Of a stretch of 64,000 nucleotides of DNA, positions 12,204 to 23,649 are shown one piece after another. The position numbers and the translations under genes were made by a program. The notes below the pieces were generated by a model that worked only from the letters and a program-made list of their open reading frames with translations, ran no database searches and was not told the DNA's origin. Within the stretch, counting starts at the first letter, position 1. Every line of letters starts with the position of its first letter. The DNA lies in contig NC_026501.1 of assembly GCF_000182925.2 (NCBI RefSeq), forward strand, positions 496,001 through 560,000, in the 5' to 3' direction. The stretch comes from Neurospora crassa OR74A. Lineage: Eukaryota > Ascomycota > Sordariomycetes > Sordariales > Sordariaceae.

Positions 12204-12941
12204 TCAGTTGGGAGGGATGATCTTGCCCACAGGCCCAAACTTGCTGATAGCAGAATCGAGAGTAGCCTCAAAGGTCTTGGCCTCAGAAGTAAGCTCCTCC
12301 GCCTTAGACGCGCAGAGGCTGACGAGCTTGGTGTCAAGTTTCTACAGGTGATAGGATATGTCAGTAAAAGAAAATAAAAGGCTCAGTCATGGCCTGATTA
12401 AAGGGTTTGTTATAGGCCAGGAACAGGACTCACCGTGAAAACGTCCTTGAGGTTCGTGAGCGAAACCGCGACCGATGGGCCAACGGTCGAAACTGGGGCC
12501 TTGGTGAGAACGACCGACTTGGCGGCGAGAAGGTCAAGGTAGACCTTCTGGGCCGCTGAAAACTCCTTGAAGGAGTCGGTGATGGTAGTGCACTCCTCGG
12601 CCGTGAACGGATTCGTACCCTCCAGGTCTGAAAGGGTTTGACCGCCCGCCAAGAGCAACTCATTGTTGCCAGAGAGGATCTTATAGAGGTATATTTTAGT
12701 TCTGGTGTTGTCGAACCAATGACAAACCTTTGGGGAGACTTACAGAGAAGGCTTCATGGCTGGTAATGATGGAGTGAGCACCCCACTCGGTGCCCTGGCA
12801 AGATACTTGAAGTTTCTGCGCCTTCTCCTTAAGGACTTTCAGGCTGTCGCAAACCTGCGGTGAAGTTACAGAGCGAACCACAGGCTGGGCCATGACGACG
12901 CTGCCAAGGGTGGCAATTGCAGAAATGAGTGAGAAGCGCAT
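12204..12941 (-). CDS. Secreted HsbA-type hydrophobic-surface-binding / cell-wall galactomannoprotein
   Basis: There are three exons (12941-12744, 12679-12434, 12341-12204) with introns of 64 and 92 bp, all phase 0. The product is 193 residues. An N-terminal signal peptide (MRFSLISAIATLGSVVMAQP) is followed by a helical domain with the HsbA-family pattern: ILSGNNELLLAGG, then GTNPFTAEEC, DSFKEFSAAQKVYLDLLAAK and a C-terminal helix ending GKIIPPN. Family members are secreted, bind hydrophobic surfaces or sit in the cell wall, and in Aspergillus oryzae help recruit a lytic enzyme to surfaces. The intron borders are canonical (GTAAGT, GTGAGT; acceptors AAG and TAG). A TATA box lies about 130 bp upstream of the start. 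The family call is confident; the specific role here is not shown. Confidence 0.85.
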
Positions 12942-13068
12942 TTTGATAAGTGGTGGTGGGTTGGGAAGGTGGATGAGTTGTAAGAAGCCGGCACTGGGGT
13001 GTTTGATGGATGATGGTGATGATGATGAGAAAGAGATAGAATGATCCAAAGGTAGAGGAAGGTCAGTG

Positions 13069-13075
13069 TTATATA
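13069..13075 (-). promoter_or_regulatory. TATA box of the HsbA-like gene
   Basis: On the minus strand this reads TATATAA, 128 bp upstream of the ATG at 12941, the usual place for a strongly expressed fungal secretory gene. The leader is A/C-rich and contains CATCATCATCACC repeats. Confidence 0.6.
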
Positions 13076-15642
13076 CCTCGACCTGAGGATCGTGAGAGCA
13101 ACAATGGAACTGACATGTGGCGAAGAACTCATACCTTGGAGGTGAGGGGATAATGTACGCTTCCAAGAAGAGGATGCATTACCGAGACGAAAGTGCCTCT
13201 CCAAGTACAAGATGCAGTTCCAAGATTGTCAACACCATGTTCTGGATTCAGCACATGTCACAGCATCAAGCTCCAACTAGTAGAGTTTGCCAACATTCCG
13301 CTTCATCACATTGATAAATACCTACAACTCTTGGTCACAGCAGCAAAGGGATTTATCCAAGTCAAGTGCGATGATGTAATATGCGCACCTCACCAGTGTG
13401 AAATTCTCTCAACAGTAAAATGGAGCAAAGGAACGCGCAGAATCAAAACAGGATAGCCTCCTACGAAAAAGTGGTTTTAAATACGTAGATCTGATCATTG
13501 CTGGTCTTTGAGTATGGCAAGAAGGCAAGATGAATACCAAATACTTGGTTAAGTTATCAGTCAATGATGGGAAATGAACATGATTTGGTTCTCTGAGCTA
13601 CACTTGTCTCCAATGCGGAGCAGAATTGGTTGTCGAAGTATGGACCGTACATGAGAGATGGGTTCACGGGACGGGATTTGGCAAAGCTTTTTGGCCGAAG
13701 CTTCAGTGCATCCTGGTCAGAAATGAATGATCCTCCACGTTGCCTGCCTCCTCTCTCTTTTCCCTAGTGAGAAGAGCTCCTTCCTTCTATCGCTGGAATG
13801 TTTTTATTTGGCCCTTTCTAATCGAAATTACCGAGGCAAATCCGATTGACCTGTTCCTTCCCAGCTGCGCTGCTCCTGATACCTAACTCTTGTTGCTACT
13901 GGAAATGTGCAGGAACCGCACCAAGTAGAAACTGCGCGCATAACTCTATGTCGGCTGGAAGGTGCATTGATGGCCTGGGCTTTTGTTAGATACCTAGGTA
14001 CGGTATTCTAAGGTGATTTGTCCATGGGTTTCTGGTCACCTCTAGACTTCTTTTTCTTCCAATCAACCAACCTCACTCCATCGAGCCCTACCGTGAGCAC
14101 CACGGTTCGGCTGCCCGATCTACCAACATCCTTCCAACATGATGCTACATAGGTACGTAGCAAGCCTATCAGAAGATCTCTGTGAATCCCCCTCCCGGGT
14201 AGGGTGCCCCAGATATAGATTGACGGAATGCCATTGATCAATCGGTGAGCTGTCGACGCGGAGAAACAGAGTGATGAGATCCATCAAGGTGCGCAAACTA
14301 GTGTACTCCATGTAATATGCCGCTAGACGGGTGATCTGTAGAGACCGTTCCTTAAAATGAACTTTAGTTGAACAACTAACTCAGCTCACGACACTCGACT
14401 CTCGCGCGGGCTGCTGGCAGTGCACGACCATCATCACCAACATGGTGGTGACCTCTACGTCGGTCGGCCGTCTTCCATTGGATGATGGTGCTACCTACCT
14501 ATCGATATCTGGGAAGGTCGCGCTCGTAACTGCCTTACTAAGTACTACCGCGCTAAACATAGATGACCTATTGACAAATTTCACCGTCAAAGCTTGGCCT
14601 TTTGTTCTTCATCCCTCGTTGGCGTTGACTCCACTACCTACTATCTTTCCACTTCCTATGGACCCTTCTCGACCAACCAACACACGTGGGAGGAACTCGG
14701 TAGTGTGAGAGGCTATTTACCCATCTACATACAGCCCACATGGCATGACGAACTCGGGCGATCCAATCGATCTGCCGCATTTATTCCCAGGAAGACGGCC
14801 AAGGATGGCCCCCTTGGCCCTTGGCCCTTGGCAACCGCGATCTGCCCATCTATTCTGCAAGTGGAGATGAACAGAAGAAGGAGAAATAGCGTTAGGATCA
14901 CATAGAAAAACATTCGGAAGACTCCTCGATCGGATCTGGCCGCCAAGAGGCACATGGATGGAAATACCCTCCTACCCTACGTACCTTACCCAGAAAAGTC
15001 AAGATTCCAGGGGTAAGTTGAAGCATAGTAGTACAACAGTCACTGACTGCCTCAGGTGACCTAAACAGCCTGGCAGGTACGTAGGTACGTAGGTAAGTAC
15101 TGAGGCTGATGAATTACACTACAATCGACCAATCCTTGGTGTGCATCACACATACACCGACCCGAACCGACCGGAGTTTTACTAGTCGACCCCCTACCTG
15201 TGTACTTCTAGTGTACACTAAGTACAGGTAAGTAGTTGTAGTCCACACCTCCACTCCACGTGGCATCCAGGAAAGGACCTTCGAGGCTCCGGGGGGGAAC
15301 AATCACAAAACCTAATCTTGTCGATCATTAAGCCTCCACACACACGACACGCGCTCCCAATGATCCAATGATCCAATCCCAAGAGACAACTAGAACTACA
15401 CCTGAGACATGCAGCGGACTGCTATACGTTACGCTACTACTATGAACCTTGGAAAGGCTATAGTGTGTGTAGATCCCGTTAGCTCTGTTCGAGATGACGG
15501 AACAAGTGTGATCAACTGACGGGAAGGACATGAGGAGGTGAAGTTCTGTGAAATGGCGGTAAGATCGTCGTTGTCGTTGTCGTTGTCGTTATCGGTGACT
15601 GGGATGCGACAGATGTGGGCCGCTAGTTAGTGTAGAGCCGGG

Positions 15643-15652
15643 TATATATAAA
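15643..15652 (+). promoter_or_regulatory. TATA box of the small secreted-peptide gene
   Basis: TATATATAAA lies about 215 bp before the ATG at 15867, followed by a pyrimidine-rich leader (CTGTCTGTCTTTC ... TTTATTTTTTTTTC). This is strong promoter architecture for a small gene and supports it being real and regulated. Confidence 0.6.
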
Positions 15653-15866
15653 CGTCGACCGGCTTGTTCCCGTTCTCTGTCTGTCTTTCGTCAATTCTCT
15701 TGTCATCATCATCATCTTCATAATCTTCCGCCAAACTGAACCCCCTCTTATATCTGCTCAACCCCTATACTTTTTATTTTTTTTTCAACCACCCTTTCCT
15801 TTCCAAGTATTAAGCCTCAACCAACCCACAGTAAATCCATACACAATTGAAACCAATTAATCAAAA

Positions 15867-16079
15867 ATGCGTGCATCACTCATCTCCTCCATCCTGGCCG
15901 GCTTAGCTGTCAACACCAGCATCACTGTCCTCGCGGCGCCTGTACCTACACCTATATCTCACATACAAGCCGTGCAGCAGCCCTCCCCACAAGGGACTAC
16001 CAACTCTGTGCTCGTCACCCCCCGCGGCACCACCATTGAATGCCACACAGATCCCTGCCCCATCAATCACCACTGGTAG
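15867..16079 (+). CDS. Small secreted peptide precursor, 70 residues, unrecognised
   Basis: A single exon starts at ATG in AAAAATGCG context behind a clear TATA box and long leader. Residues 1-23 (MRASLISSILAGLAVNTSIT...) form a signal peptide ending in an Ala-rich cleavage site before APVPTP. The mature part is only about 47 residues: a Pro/Gln/Ser-rich linker, then VTPRGTTIECHTDPCPINHHW and the stop. The C-terminal 17 residues after Arg53 hold the only two cysteines, four residues apart, and end in His-His-Trp. This is the layout of a secreted peptide or pro-peptide. The two Cys and terminal Trp recall alpha-type pheromones of Sordariomycetes, but the repeated KR-bounded units and the GQxCW core are absent, so I do not assign it. 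No homologue is recognised. Confidence 0.6.
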   Translation: MRASLISSILAGLAVNTSITVLAAPVPTPISHIQAVQQPSPQGTTNSVLVTPRGTTIECHTDPCPINHHW

Positions 16080-16646
16080 TGGTAGTACCGCTCTGCGTAT
16101 CAGGCCCTTTAGTAGCTTGGTAGCCGCTCCAGGGTAGAGGTACGTTTTGCCCTCGGTTCTTGATATGAGTTTGATGAGAAATATCGTCGTTGCTGACGTA
16201 TGCCATTAATGGCAGGATCTAGGAAACCTTTCCCTTTGGGCGTTGGGAGGGCAAGATTGTGGGAGACTTTCAGCGTAATTTTTTACCACAGGCTATTGAT
16301 GCTTTAAGGGATATCAGACATGTAATGAAGAGTGGCTTCAAGCGATCTTAGGGAGACATGGCTGGGGGAATGATTTTGAAGGCGCTTGGTTGGGGAGTAT
16401 GGGTTTAGGACATTCAGGATCATTTGACAGGGTTGAATATTTGGGTTCACGAAGTTCAATCTGCCATTCACTTGACGTACAGGTATGATTCGCAAACAAA
16501 CTGCCCCCCATCCCTTGCTCACACTGTGAACAACAACAACAACAACAACAACATACTGTTGTAGAACGGTCAAACAGACATAGGAAGGGAGTCGAGCCGT
16601 ATTCACACCCCTGAAGATTCCCTTTTCCGTGTTGTGTGCTTTCAAT
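16080..16646. other. Convergent intergenic region with CAA microsatellite
   Basis: The 3' ends of the secreted-peptide gene (plus) and the NmrA-like gene (minus) face each other here. A run of about eight CAA units lies at 16529-16552. Nothing else is seen. Confidence 0.7.
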
Positions 16647-17730
16647 CTATACCCAAAGATGCTTGGCACTCTCAGCGTACTCTCGGAAACTCTTGGGCTT
16701 GTTGCCAGTCATACTAAGAACCACATCATTCGTCCTGTTTTCCGTCCCGTACTTGATTGCCGTATCCAGTGAGCTCATCAAGCGCGAATGCTCTTCTGAA
16801 CATCCAAATGACTGCTGGCGACGCTCAAGGTCGTGACTGCTGAGGTCGACATGGACAATCTTGCGACCAAGAACAGAGGAGAGGATGCTTGCAATCTGTA
16901 ACGGAGGAGAACCGTTAGTATCAAGATGATTGCCAACGGTAAAGCCAGGGATTGTTGGCCCTACTCACATCATCATACCCCAACAACTCGGGTCCCAGGA
17001 CCAAATACTCTGTATTCGGGGCATCTTTGTTCGTCAAGGCCTCCACCGCCACAGCCGCGATGTCATCCGCCGACACCCATGGAATCTTGCCCCTGCTAGT
17101 CGCCGAGTACAGCCTGTTCTCCTCTTTGATGCTCTTGACATGGCATGGCTGCTCAAAGTCCTGCTGGCACCAAGTCGGTCTCAACACCGCCCACTCGGCC
17201 TCTCCCCTCTGGCCCAGCTCCCGCAGATACGCGTGCACCCGCCCCAACGAAAAGCCGCCGGGTTCCATAGCGCTGGCAGACTGCAGGACGAAGCGGCGTG
17301 TGCCGTGTTTGAGGCGGGCGTAGTCCACAAACTGCATGAGGAGAGATGCTTGCTGGGAGGGCGAGGGGGAGGGGGCTCGTTCTTGTTGCTCGTCTGAGGC
17401 GGCGAGGGTGGAAGTGCGGGATGCGTGCGAATGGACGTGGGTGCTGGAAGGCGGGCTGTTGGGCGCGGTGAGGTAGATGGAGTGGATCATGCCGTCACTC
17501 TCCATCTCGTTGTCGCTGCCAAACAGCTCCTGGGCGCGGGCAAAGGGGTTCTCCCAGGTGTTGGAATCGTAGAGGTTGAACTTGACGCCGTTGGGGTCCT
17601 CCCCGAGGATGGAGGCAACTAGCAAGGGGTGCTTGTCGGCCGAGGACGCAGCGAGCCGGCGGGCGATGCGGGACGGGACCACGCCCGTGCCATCGAGGAG
17701 AAGGATGGGTGTTTTCCTAGAGCGCGTCAT
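16647..17730 (-). CDS. NmrA/festuclavine-synthase-like NAD(P)-binding protein
   Basis: Exon 1 is 17730-16969 (254 codons) and exon 2 is 16895-16647 (82 residues plus stop), with a 73 bp intron (GTGAGT/TTACAG) in phase 0; the product is 336 residues. It has the Rossmann/NmrA arrangement: a beta strand and glycine loop (ILLLDGTGVVPSRIARRL), SIYLTAPNSP, FVLQSASAMEPGG (about 145-157), WAVLRPTWCQQDF, GKIPWVSADDIAAVAVEAL and LGPELLGYDD-IASILSSVLGRK. This ordering matches fungal NmrA-like proteins related to EasG/AgnK-type ergot-alkaloid reductases and to NAD(P)H-sensing regulators. The first loop has GTGVVPSRI where relatives usually have GxTGKTGSRI, and a Ser/Pro-rich insert (about 92-125) splits the fold, so cofactor binding may differ. 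No biosynthetic cluster surrounds it. Substrate unknown. Confidence 0.8.
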
Positions 17731-18583
17731 GGTCGGAGATTGTGATTTTGATGGTGTAGAAATGCGGTTGTTTTATTCGAGGTACTGACTGGACTGTCAA
17801 ACAAGATCAGGAGGGAGGAGTCGAGTGGGCGAGGGGCGAAGGTTGTAGAAAGCCGTACTTATGTCATGAGGGGACGGAGTGCAGAGTAGGGTAACAGTGA
17901 CAGTGCATCTGTGGCTCTGCTGTCGTGGACTGGCATGTCTTGGCGGGCAATTAGGTTGCGTCACCGACGGTGGTGATGTTGGGGTCACAGCACGGCATTT
18001 GGAGAGACGCCATGATGAGATAATCATGAGGGCAAGAGCTCAAGTGGTGCACCGGTCAGTGTCACTGACCGTGCTTGCCCAACTATACTACACTACACAG
18101 TCAGTGTTGGTTCGTTCTTGGAGCTGGCCAATCAGATGTCGAGAAGCTGTCCAAGACTTTCCCAATTTGGACAATTTCAGGGAAGGAGCAGAGGACACCA
18201 TGAACAGCCCAAGAGAGCTGACTAGAGGTACGTAGAAACTGTCGCTAGGCCTCCTTCCACTACATTGATGGCTTCCTTCCAACCATCGCCAGGCTCCTTC
18301 CTTCATAGTAGTTGATAGTTTTCTGCTTGAAACAAAAGATACTCATCGATTCGCCTTTTTCTGCAGGTGCGTTCCATGTACCGTATACCTACTTGCTGCC
18401 TCGCTCTCTCTGGCATTGCGGGGCCTGCATGAAGTGGAGGTGGCCGTGCACCCCCACAGAGGCAATCAACCCATCCCTTCTTCGACCGGTTCACGCTGCA
18501 CGAGATTGACCTTCTTGAACAGCCTGAAATGATGGAATGCAATGATGTAACATGTTGGTGAGTAAAGGCTATCTAGCCATCCC
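17731..18583. other. Intergenic region with a 19 bp palindrome
   Basis: It contains the promoter of the NmrA-like gene and the 3' flank of the GT28 gene. A perfect palindrome (CGGTCAGTG-T-CACTGACCG, 18053-18071) is nested inside a second inverted pair (GGGCAAG near 18030, CTTGCCC near 18074). No gene is seen. Confidence 0.7.
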
Positions 18584-21500
18584 TCATTGCCCTCTAGTAT
18601 CTCCCTGGCCACTGATCCTCATACTTTCCTCTAGCGCCCTTCTAAACTCTTCCTCTTCATCGTAATCCCTATCTTCCATTTGGATGGGTCCATGGTGCCC
18701 ATCAGCATCAACATCAGCAATTCCTTGCCCTTGTCCCCGACTGTCGCTTTGAACCTGCGCTGGTTGATAATGTCGCGGTACGTGAGCTTGAGTCTGCGTC
18801 TGTGGTTGGGCCTGTCTCTGAACCTGCCCCTGGCCACCCCCACCCCCACTTCCACCTCCACCTCCACCTCCACTCCCCTCACCTCCTCCAAGGCCCCGTT
18901 GACTCCCGCCTCTGAAGCGCTCCTCCGCCAAACTCTGCCTCTTCACCCACTCCAACACAATCGCCTCTTCCTGCTTCTCCCTCTCTTCCTGCTCCCTCCG
19001 CTCTCTATCCATGCGCTCACTCTCCTCGAGCGCTTTCCTCATCTCTTCCTCCTCCTTCTCTAGATCCCTACCTGCCTCCCCGTTGTTGGGAATGCTGGGC
19101 GTGGCGATTGGAGTGAACCCACTTGACTGATAGGCCGGCGGTGGAGGCGGTACATCCCCAAATGTGTAGGTAGATTTGGATGCCTCGATCGCCTTCAGGA
19201 GCTCCTTCTCCTCCTCGGCGCTCATCGTCGATTGCTGATTCATCTGGGCGCGGATACTTTGCTGAACGGCTTCTTCGATTAGGGCTTGGTATTCCTCGTC
19301 TGAAATGCCCGTGAAGTACTCATCGATCATGGCTTGCGCAAGCGACGATTTCTCAGGCGGGGGTTGGTGGTGTTGGTATTCGGCCGAATATGCAGGGGGT
19401 TGTGCCGCTGGTGATGCCATATCCGCCGAAGGCGATTTGAAGTCTGAATACCTAGCTGGTACGGTTCCACTATGCTGAGGCGGCTGCTGAGTTTGCGAAG
19501 CCATTTGCTGTTGCATCTGAGCAAGACTGAGTCTGATAGCTGCCTCAACCCGAGCGTCTTCCTGGGGATCACCATTGGAAGTCTGCTGAATCGAAGCTTG
19601 AATGGCCCTTTCCAGCTCGGCATCATTGCTCGCCCCGACAACAGCAGCCACTCCACTTCGAGTCTGTCCCTGACCCGAGCTGCCACTCGCTCCTCCGGTT
19701 GACGTGCCCGGTGAGAAGACTCCTTTTCCTTTCCCCTGAACACCTCCTTTAGCCACATCTTCCCACCTCTTCTCCTGCCACCTTGCCACTACATCTCTCA
19801 CCTCCTCTCTCGTCGCATGCTCCATCTCTTCTCTGCCCTGCTGCGCCCTGGCTGCCATAATATGGTTCATCCAACCGCCGCCGGTAAACAGTTTTCTGAC
19901 TTCGGCATTGAGTCCTTGCATGGTATAGGCAGGAATCGACCATATGGCAGCACCAGGCTTCAGAAAAGCTCCACCAAGCCCCTTGGCGAATCCCTTCAAC
20001 AATCCCTTCGCACCTTCCTTCTCTGCGCCCCTCATGGGTTGCGTTACTAGGCCAGAGAGTCCATCGTACACGCCAAAGCCAAACTCCTTCGTTGCAACTC
20101 TCAACCCCGAAGCAAAGTCGGTAACCTTTTCCTGAGGCCTGACGGTATCATCGTTGTACAAACGAGGAGCGTTGCGGAAGCCGCGCGCGAGTCCAAGGCA
20201 CACGTTCATGGGCATCTTCATACCCGTGTCGACCAAGCGGCCAACGCTGCTAGTAGCGTCACGAGCCGACTTATAACTAAACGCCTCTGGGTTCAGCTGA
20301 GGAGTCGCGGCCCCAGACATGTTTGCGGTGCCACCGGGCGTTGATGGACCCCCACCTCCACTTGTGGAACGCTGCTTGAACGAGTCCCTGAAAGAGTCAT
20401 TTCTGCTATGCGTACCTGAAGGTACGGACTTTCCCTTGCCCTTGACATCAGATGGCGACCGGGATGCTCCTTCTGCGCTATCTCCCGCTGTGGGAGGAAA
20501 GTAAGAGGACCCTGGTTGGCTTTCGGGGCTGAGGGCGCCATGCGCCTGGGGAGATGAAGTCCCATGAGCTCCGTCTGCTGGTGTTTCGGATCCTAAAGCC
20601 TGACCATTGCCACCCGAAAGGTTTCTCGCCCTTTTCATCTCCTTGGCCTTGAAGATCCCCCTGGGGAAGTCGGCAACCGACATGGCCATTGTCCCAAGGT
20701 CCTCCACCAGAGCCGCTGTAACAGCTGTGATAGGATCCCATGGCTGACCATCGGTGATGTGCTCCTTTGCTCGGAACCTGATTTTGTTAGTATTCACGCC
20801 AAGTCAATCTTCAGTATCGGTCAAAATGCACTTACAGCTTGAGATCCGAGTACTGCAACAACCCTTCCCTGACCAATACCTCGGCAGCAAACGCACTCAA
20901 CCTGACCTTGGTCCTCCTAACTCTCCACGTGGCAACTCTGCTGGGCGACAAGCTGCACCGCAGAGCATCGACGTCCAAGAACTGATGAAAGCTCTTGCCA
21001 CCTTCATCAGCTCCCTTTTCCTCTTTGATCTTATTCCCGAGCTCTTTCGCCCTAGCCAGTGTCTCTGGCTTGAGCGCCTCTTGGATCGCTGCTGCCAGGT
21101 TCTCCGCCGTCAGCTCCTTGTTCGGAATTGGCTTAGGGCCAGCACCAGCCTTGGCAATCATGGCTCCCCAGAAGGGTTGGTCGCCAAAGAAGGGAACCAC
21201 GACGGTAGGCTTTCCGGCCTTGATGCCTGCCGCGCTGGTGCCTGCTCCTCCGTGATGGACCACGGCTGAGACACGGTTGAATAGCCAATCATGTGGACAG
21301 TTGCCGAGCATGAAGTACTGATCCGGCCGAGGAGCCCAGTCCGCCTGCGTGATGTCTTCGGTAAGGCCGATGCCACCCCATCCCTTGGAAATCAGAGCTC
21401 GAACACCCGACTTGGCTACGGCTCGTAGGATGAGACGGGTTAAGGCATCGGGGTCATCAACGACGATGGAGCCAAAGCCGATGTATACAGGTGGCGGACC

Positions 21501-22817
21501 AGCGGCAAGGAAAGCGGCAAGATCGGGCTCAGGGGTGTAATTCGTCGCCAGATCGAGAAAGTAAAACCCTGCTACGCTGATCTCCTGGGCCCAGTCGTTG
21601 GGCTTTGGGATCAGGGCAGGGGACCAGCAGTAGGTTGTCGGTATGCGTAGACGGGTGAGCAGTCCTGGCGCCCATAGTAGGGAAAGAGGTTCGAGGTCGA
21701 GCACCTTCTCTCTGAAGCGGTTGATGACATCTCCCAAACCCTGCCAGGTCATCATCTCTACCAGGGCATAAGAGATGTAGTTAGTGATATTGACATCCGC
21801 GTTCGAGGCCTCGATGTTGGCTAGCGGATGGGCGAAGGCCCTTGTTGGTGACCATGGCATCCTGTCATCATATTAGCCATGCATTCATATCATCACAACC
21901 AGTAGATGTAAATGAAAAACTCACGTAAACATCATGTGCAACGGAATCTCCAACTTCTCTGCGCAGTGAATATGCGCAAAACTGGGCGGATTCGCAATAA
22001 TCGCATCCGCCACAAACGGCTTCCCCCCGGTTCCCGATGATGAGGATACCGTCCATCCATCCTGCCCCATCGGTACCCCCTCTGCATTTCTGTCTCCCTT
22101 CTTCCACTCCCTCGGCGGCGGCCCCGTCCCATCGCCCGCTTCAAAACAACTCCTCCAACACCCCATCAACACCTCCATGACCCCCTTTCTCCGCTTCGTC
22201 ACCTCTCCCGTCTTGATGGCGTCAAACCCCGGCATCAACCCGGGGTGTTTGACCATAAACGCCATCAGTTCAGCTGGATCCCCACCGATACTAAAAAACT
22301 CGAGGCCGCTCTCCTCCACGAATTTCTGAAACACAGGGTGCGTAGCCACCCGCACTCGATGTCCGTACGTCTGCTTTAGAGTTTGTCCCAAAGCCACGAA
22401 AGGCTGGACGTCCCCTCTCGATCCGACGATTTGGATGACTACATTCAATTTGGGCGGGGGTGTCTGCCCTGGGTGTCCGCCTAGGCTGGTGGGGATGTAG
22501 GGAGGTGGAAGTGGACCGGTGGTGGTCGGTAAAGGCGGAGGGGGGTGGCCGGAAAGTTGGTTGCGCAGGGCGGGAGCGAGCAGTTGAGAGAGGCGGTGGT
22601 TCTTTTCGGAGATGGAGATGTTGATGCGGCCGTCTGGAGTTAGGGCTGCGCCGGCTTGGAAACCGGCGCGCGAGAGGGAGATGTGGTCTAGATCTTGGGA
22701 GTCGCCGTAGGCGGGAGGAGGGGGGGAAACGGAGGGGGAGAGGGGGGAGAGCGGGGAGGAGGGTTGTGGGTGGTTTGGTGGTTGGGTCATGATGATGGGG
22801 GATTGTTGGATTATCAC
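18584..22817 (-). CDS. GT28 UDP-glycosyltransferase (sterol-glucosyltransferase-like) with VPS13-like segment and six UIMs
   Basis: There are three exons: 22817-21925, 21861-20836 and 20777-18584, with introns of 63 and 58 bp; the product is 1370 residues, or 1361 if the ATG at 22790 is used. A Pro/Ser-rich N-terminus precedes the GT28 N-domain (VVIQIVGSRGDVQPFVALG), which recognises the acceptor. The C-domain has VYIGFGSIVVDDP and the donor-binding signature VVHHGGAGTSAAGIKAGKPT with FFGDQPFWG, typical of UDP-glucose:sterol glucosyltransferases. About residues 860-935 are Gly/Lys/Phe-rich repeats (GLVTQPMRGAEKEG, GLLKGFAKGLGGAFLKPGA) resembling the lipid-binding C-terminal segment of VPS13/ATG2 proteins. 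The tail carries six UIM-like motifs (about 1025, 1047, 1134, 1160, 1215, 1347; e.g. DAELERAIQASIQ, EEEFRRALEESMR) and a poly-Gly linker. It lacks the PH/GRAM domains of Atg26. Catalysis is well supported by motifs; the ubiquitin and membrane roles are inference. Confidence 0.88.
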
Positions 22818-23649
22818 GGATGTTTGTGGTGAGGGTTGATTGATGGGTTGATGTTGTTGAGGTATAGAGGTCGTGAAGTTAGAGGTGGAGGGGACTGGAG
22901 CGGGGGCTGGTTGTGGGTTGGAGAGTAGTAGTTTAGGTGATTAGAAATGAGTGGTAGTAGGATCCTGTGATATGGCAGGGCAGGTAAGTGAAAGAGAGTG
23001 CAGGTTGAATCTCAATGTCCGAATCGGCAGTGTCGATGAATAGGTAGGTAGGTAGGTGCGTCACTCTTCTGCGGCCTTGTGGTACAAGCCAGACGCAAGA
23101 AGAGGGGTCGTCGCCTCGTCGATCTTTGTAGTCGTTGAAGGAGGGATTCAACTCCCGCTGGTTGTACGAACAAGAATGAAGGCACGTGGAATGGGTAAAC
23201 GACAGGAGGTATTGATCCGTCCGACTGGATATTGACTGCCAGTGATGGTGTTCGGGGTTGTCGTATGTTCGGGGATTGATTGGATTCAGTTTACAGCCGA
23301 GTTGGTGAGGAGGCACTGAGGATGGTGCCCAATTGGGCGACTGCGATTAGAGCGGGTTTGGGGCTTGGACAGGGGCGCTTAAAGGGTTCCAGCCGCCTGT
23401 AATTGGGCTGGCCCAGTTTTGATGACGACAAACCGTTGTGGCGGAGTTTCCATACGCTCGCTTTAGGAGGAGTTAACAGTTGTGGAAGCCCAGGGACAAG
23501 CTACCGACGTGCATAACGCCGCTCACTTAGGTTGTTACGACTGGGGCTTAGTCTATCCGCGTAATAGAATGGATACGCGTAATCTACAAGTACACTATCA
23601 CACCTGTTTTGTTAACAAGGGAACGCACCTGCTACATACTACAGTAGAC
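22818..23649. other. Intergenic region, promoter of the GT28 gene
   Basis: It lies between the GT28 start and the ALG12 stop (same strand). It contains an AGGT run at 23040-23056. No gene is seen. Confidence 0.7.

Larger units (their letters stand above)
12942..15866. other. 2.9 kb divergent promoter region between two secreted-protein genes
   Basis: It lies between the HsbA-like gene (minus) and the 70-residue secreted peptide gene (plus). It carries a TATA box for each (13069-13075 and 15643-15652). Apart from ACGTAGGT-type and TGTCGT repeats (about 15571-15590), I see no gene; the ORFs here are short and unconserved in appearance. Confidence 0.7.

Noticed and set aside
15867-16079. Alpha-type mating pheromone precursor
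   Set aside because: Two Cys and a terminal Trp fit loosely, but there are no repeated peptide units, no KR processing sites and no GQxCW core.
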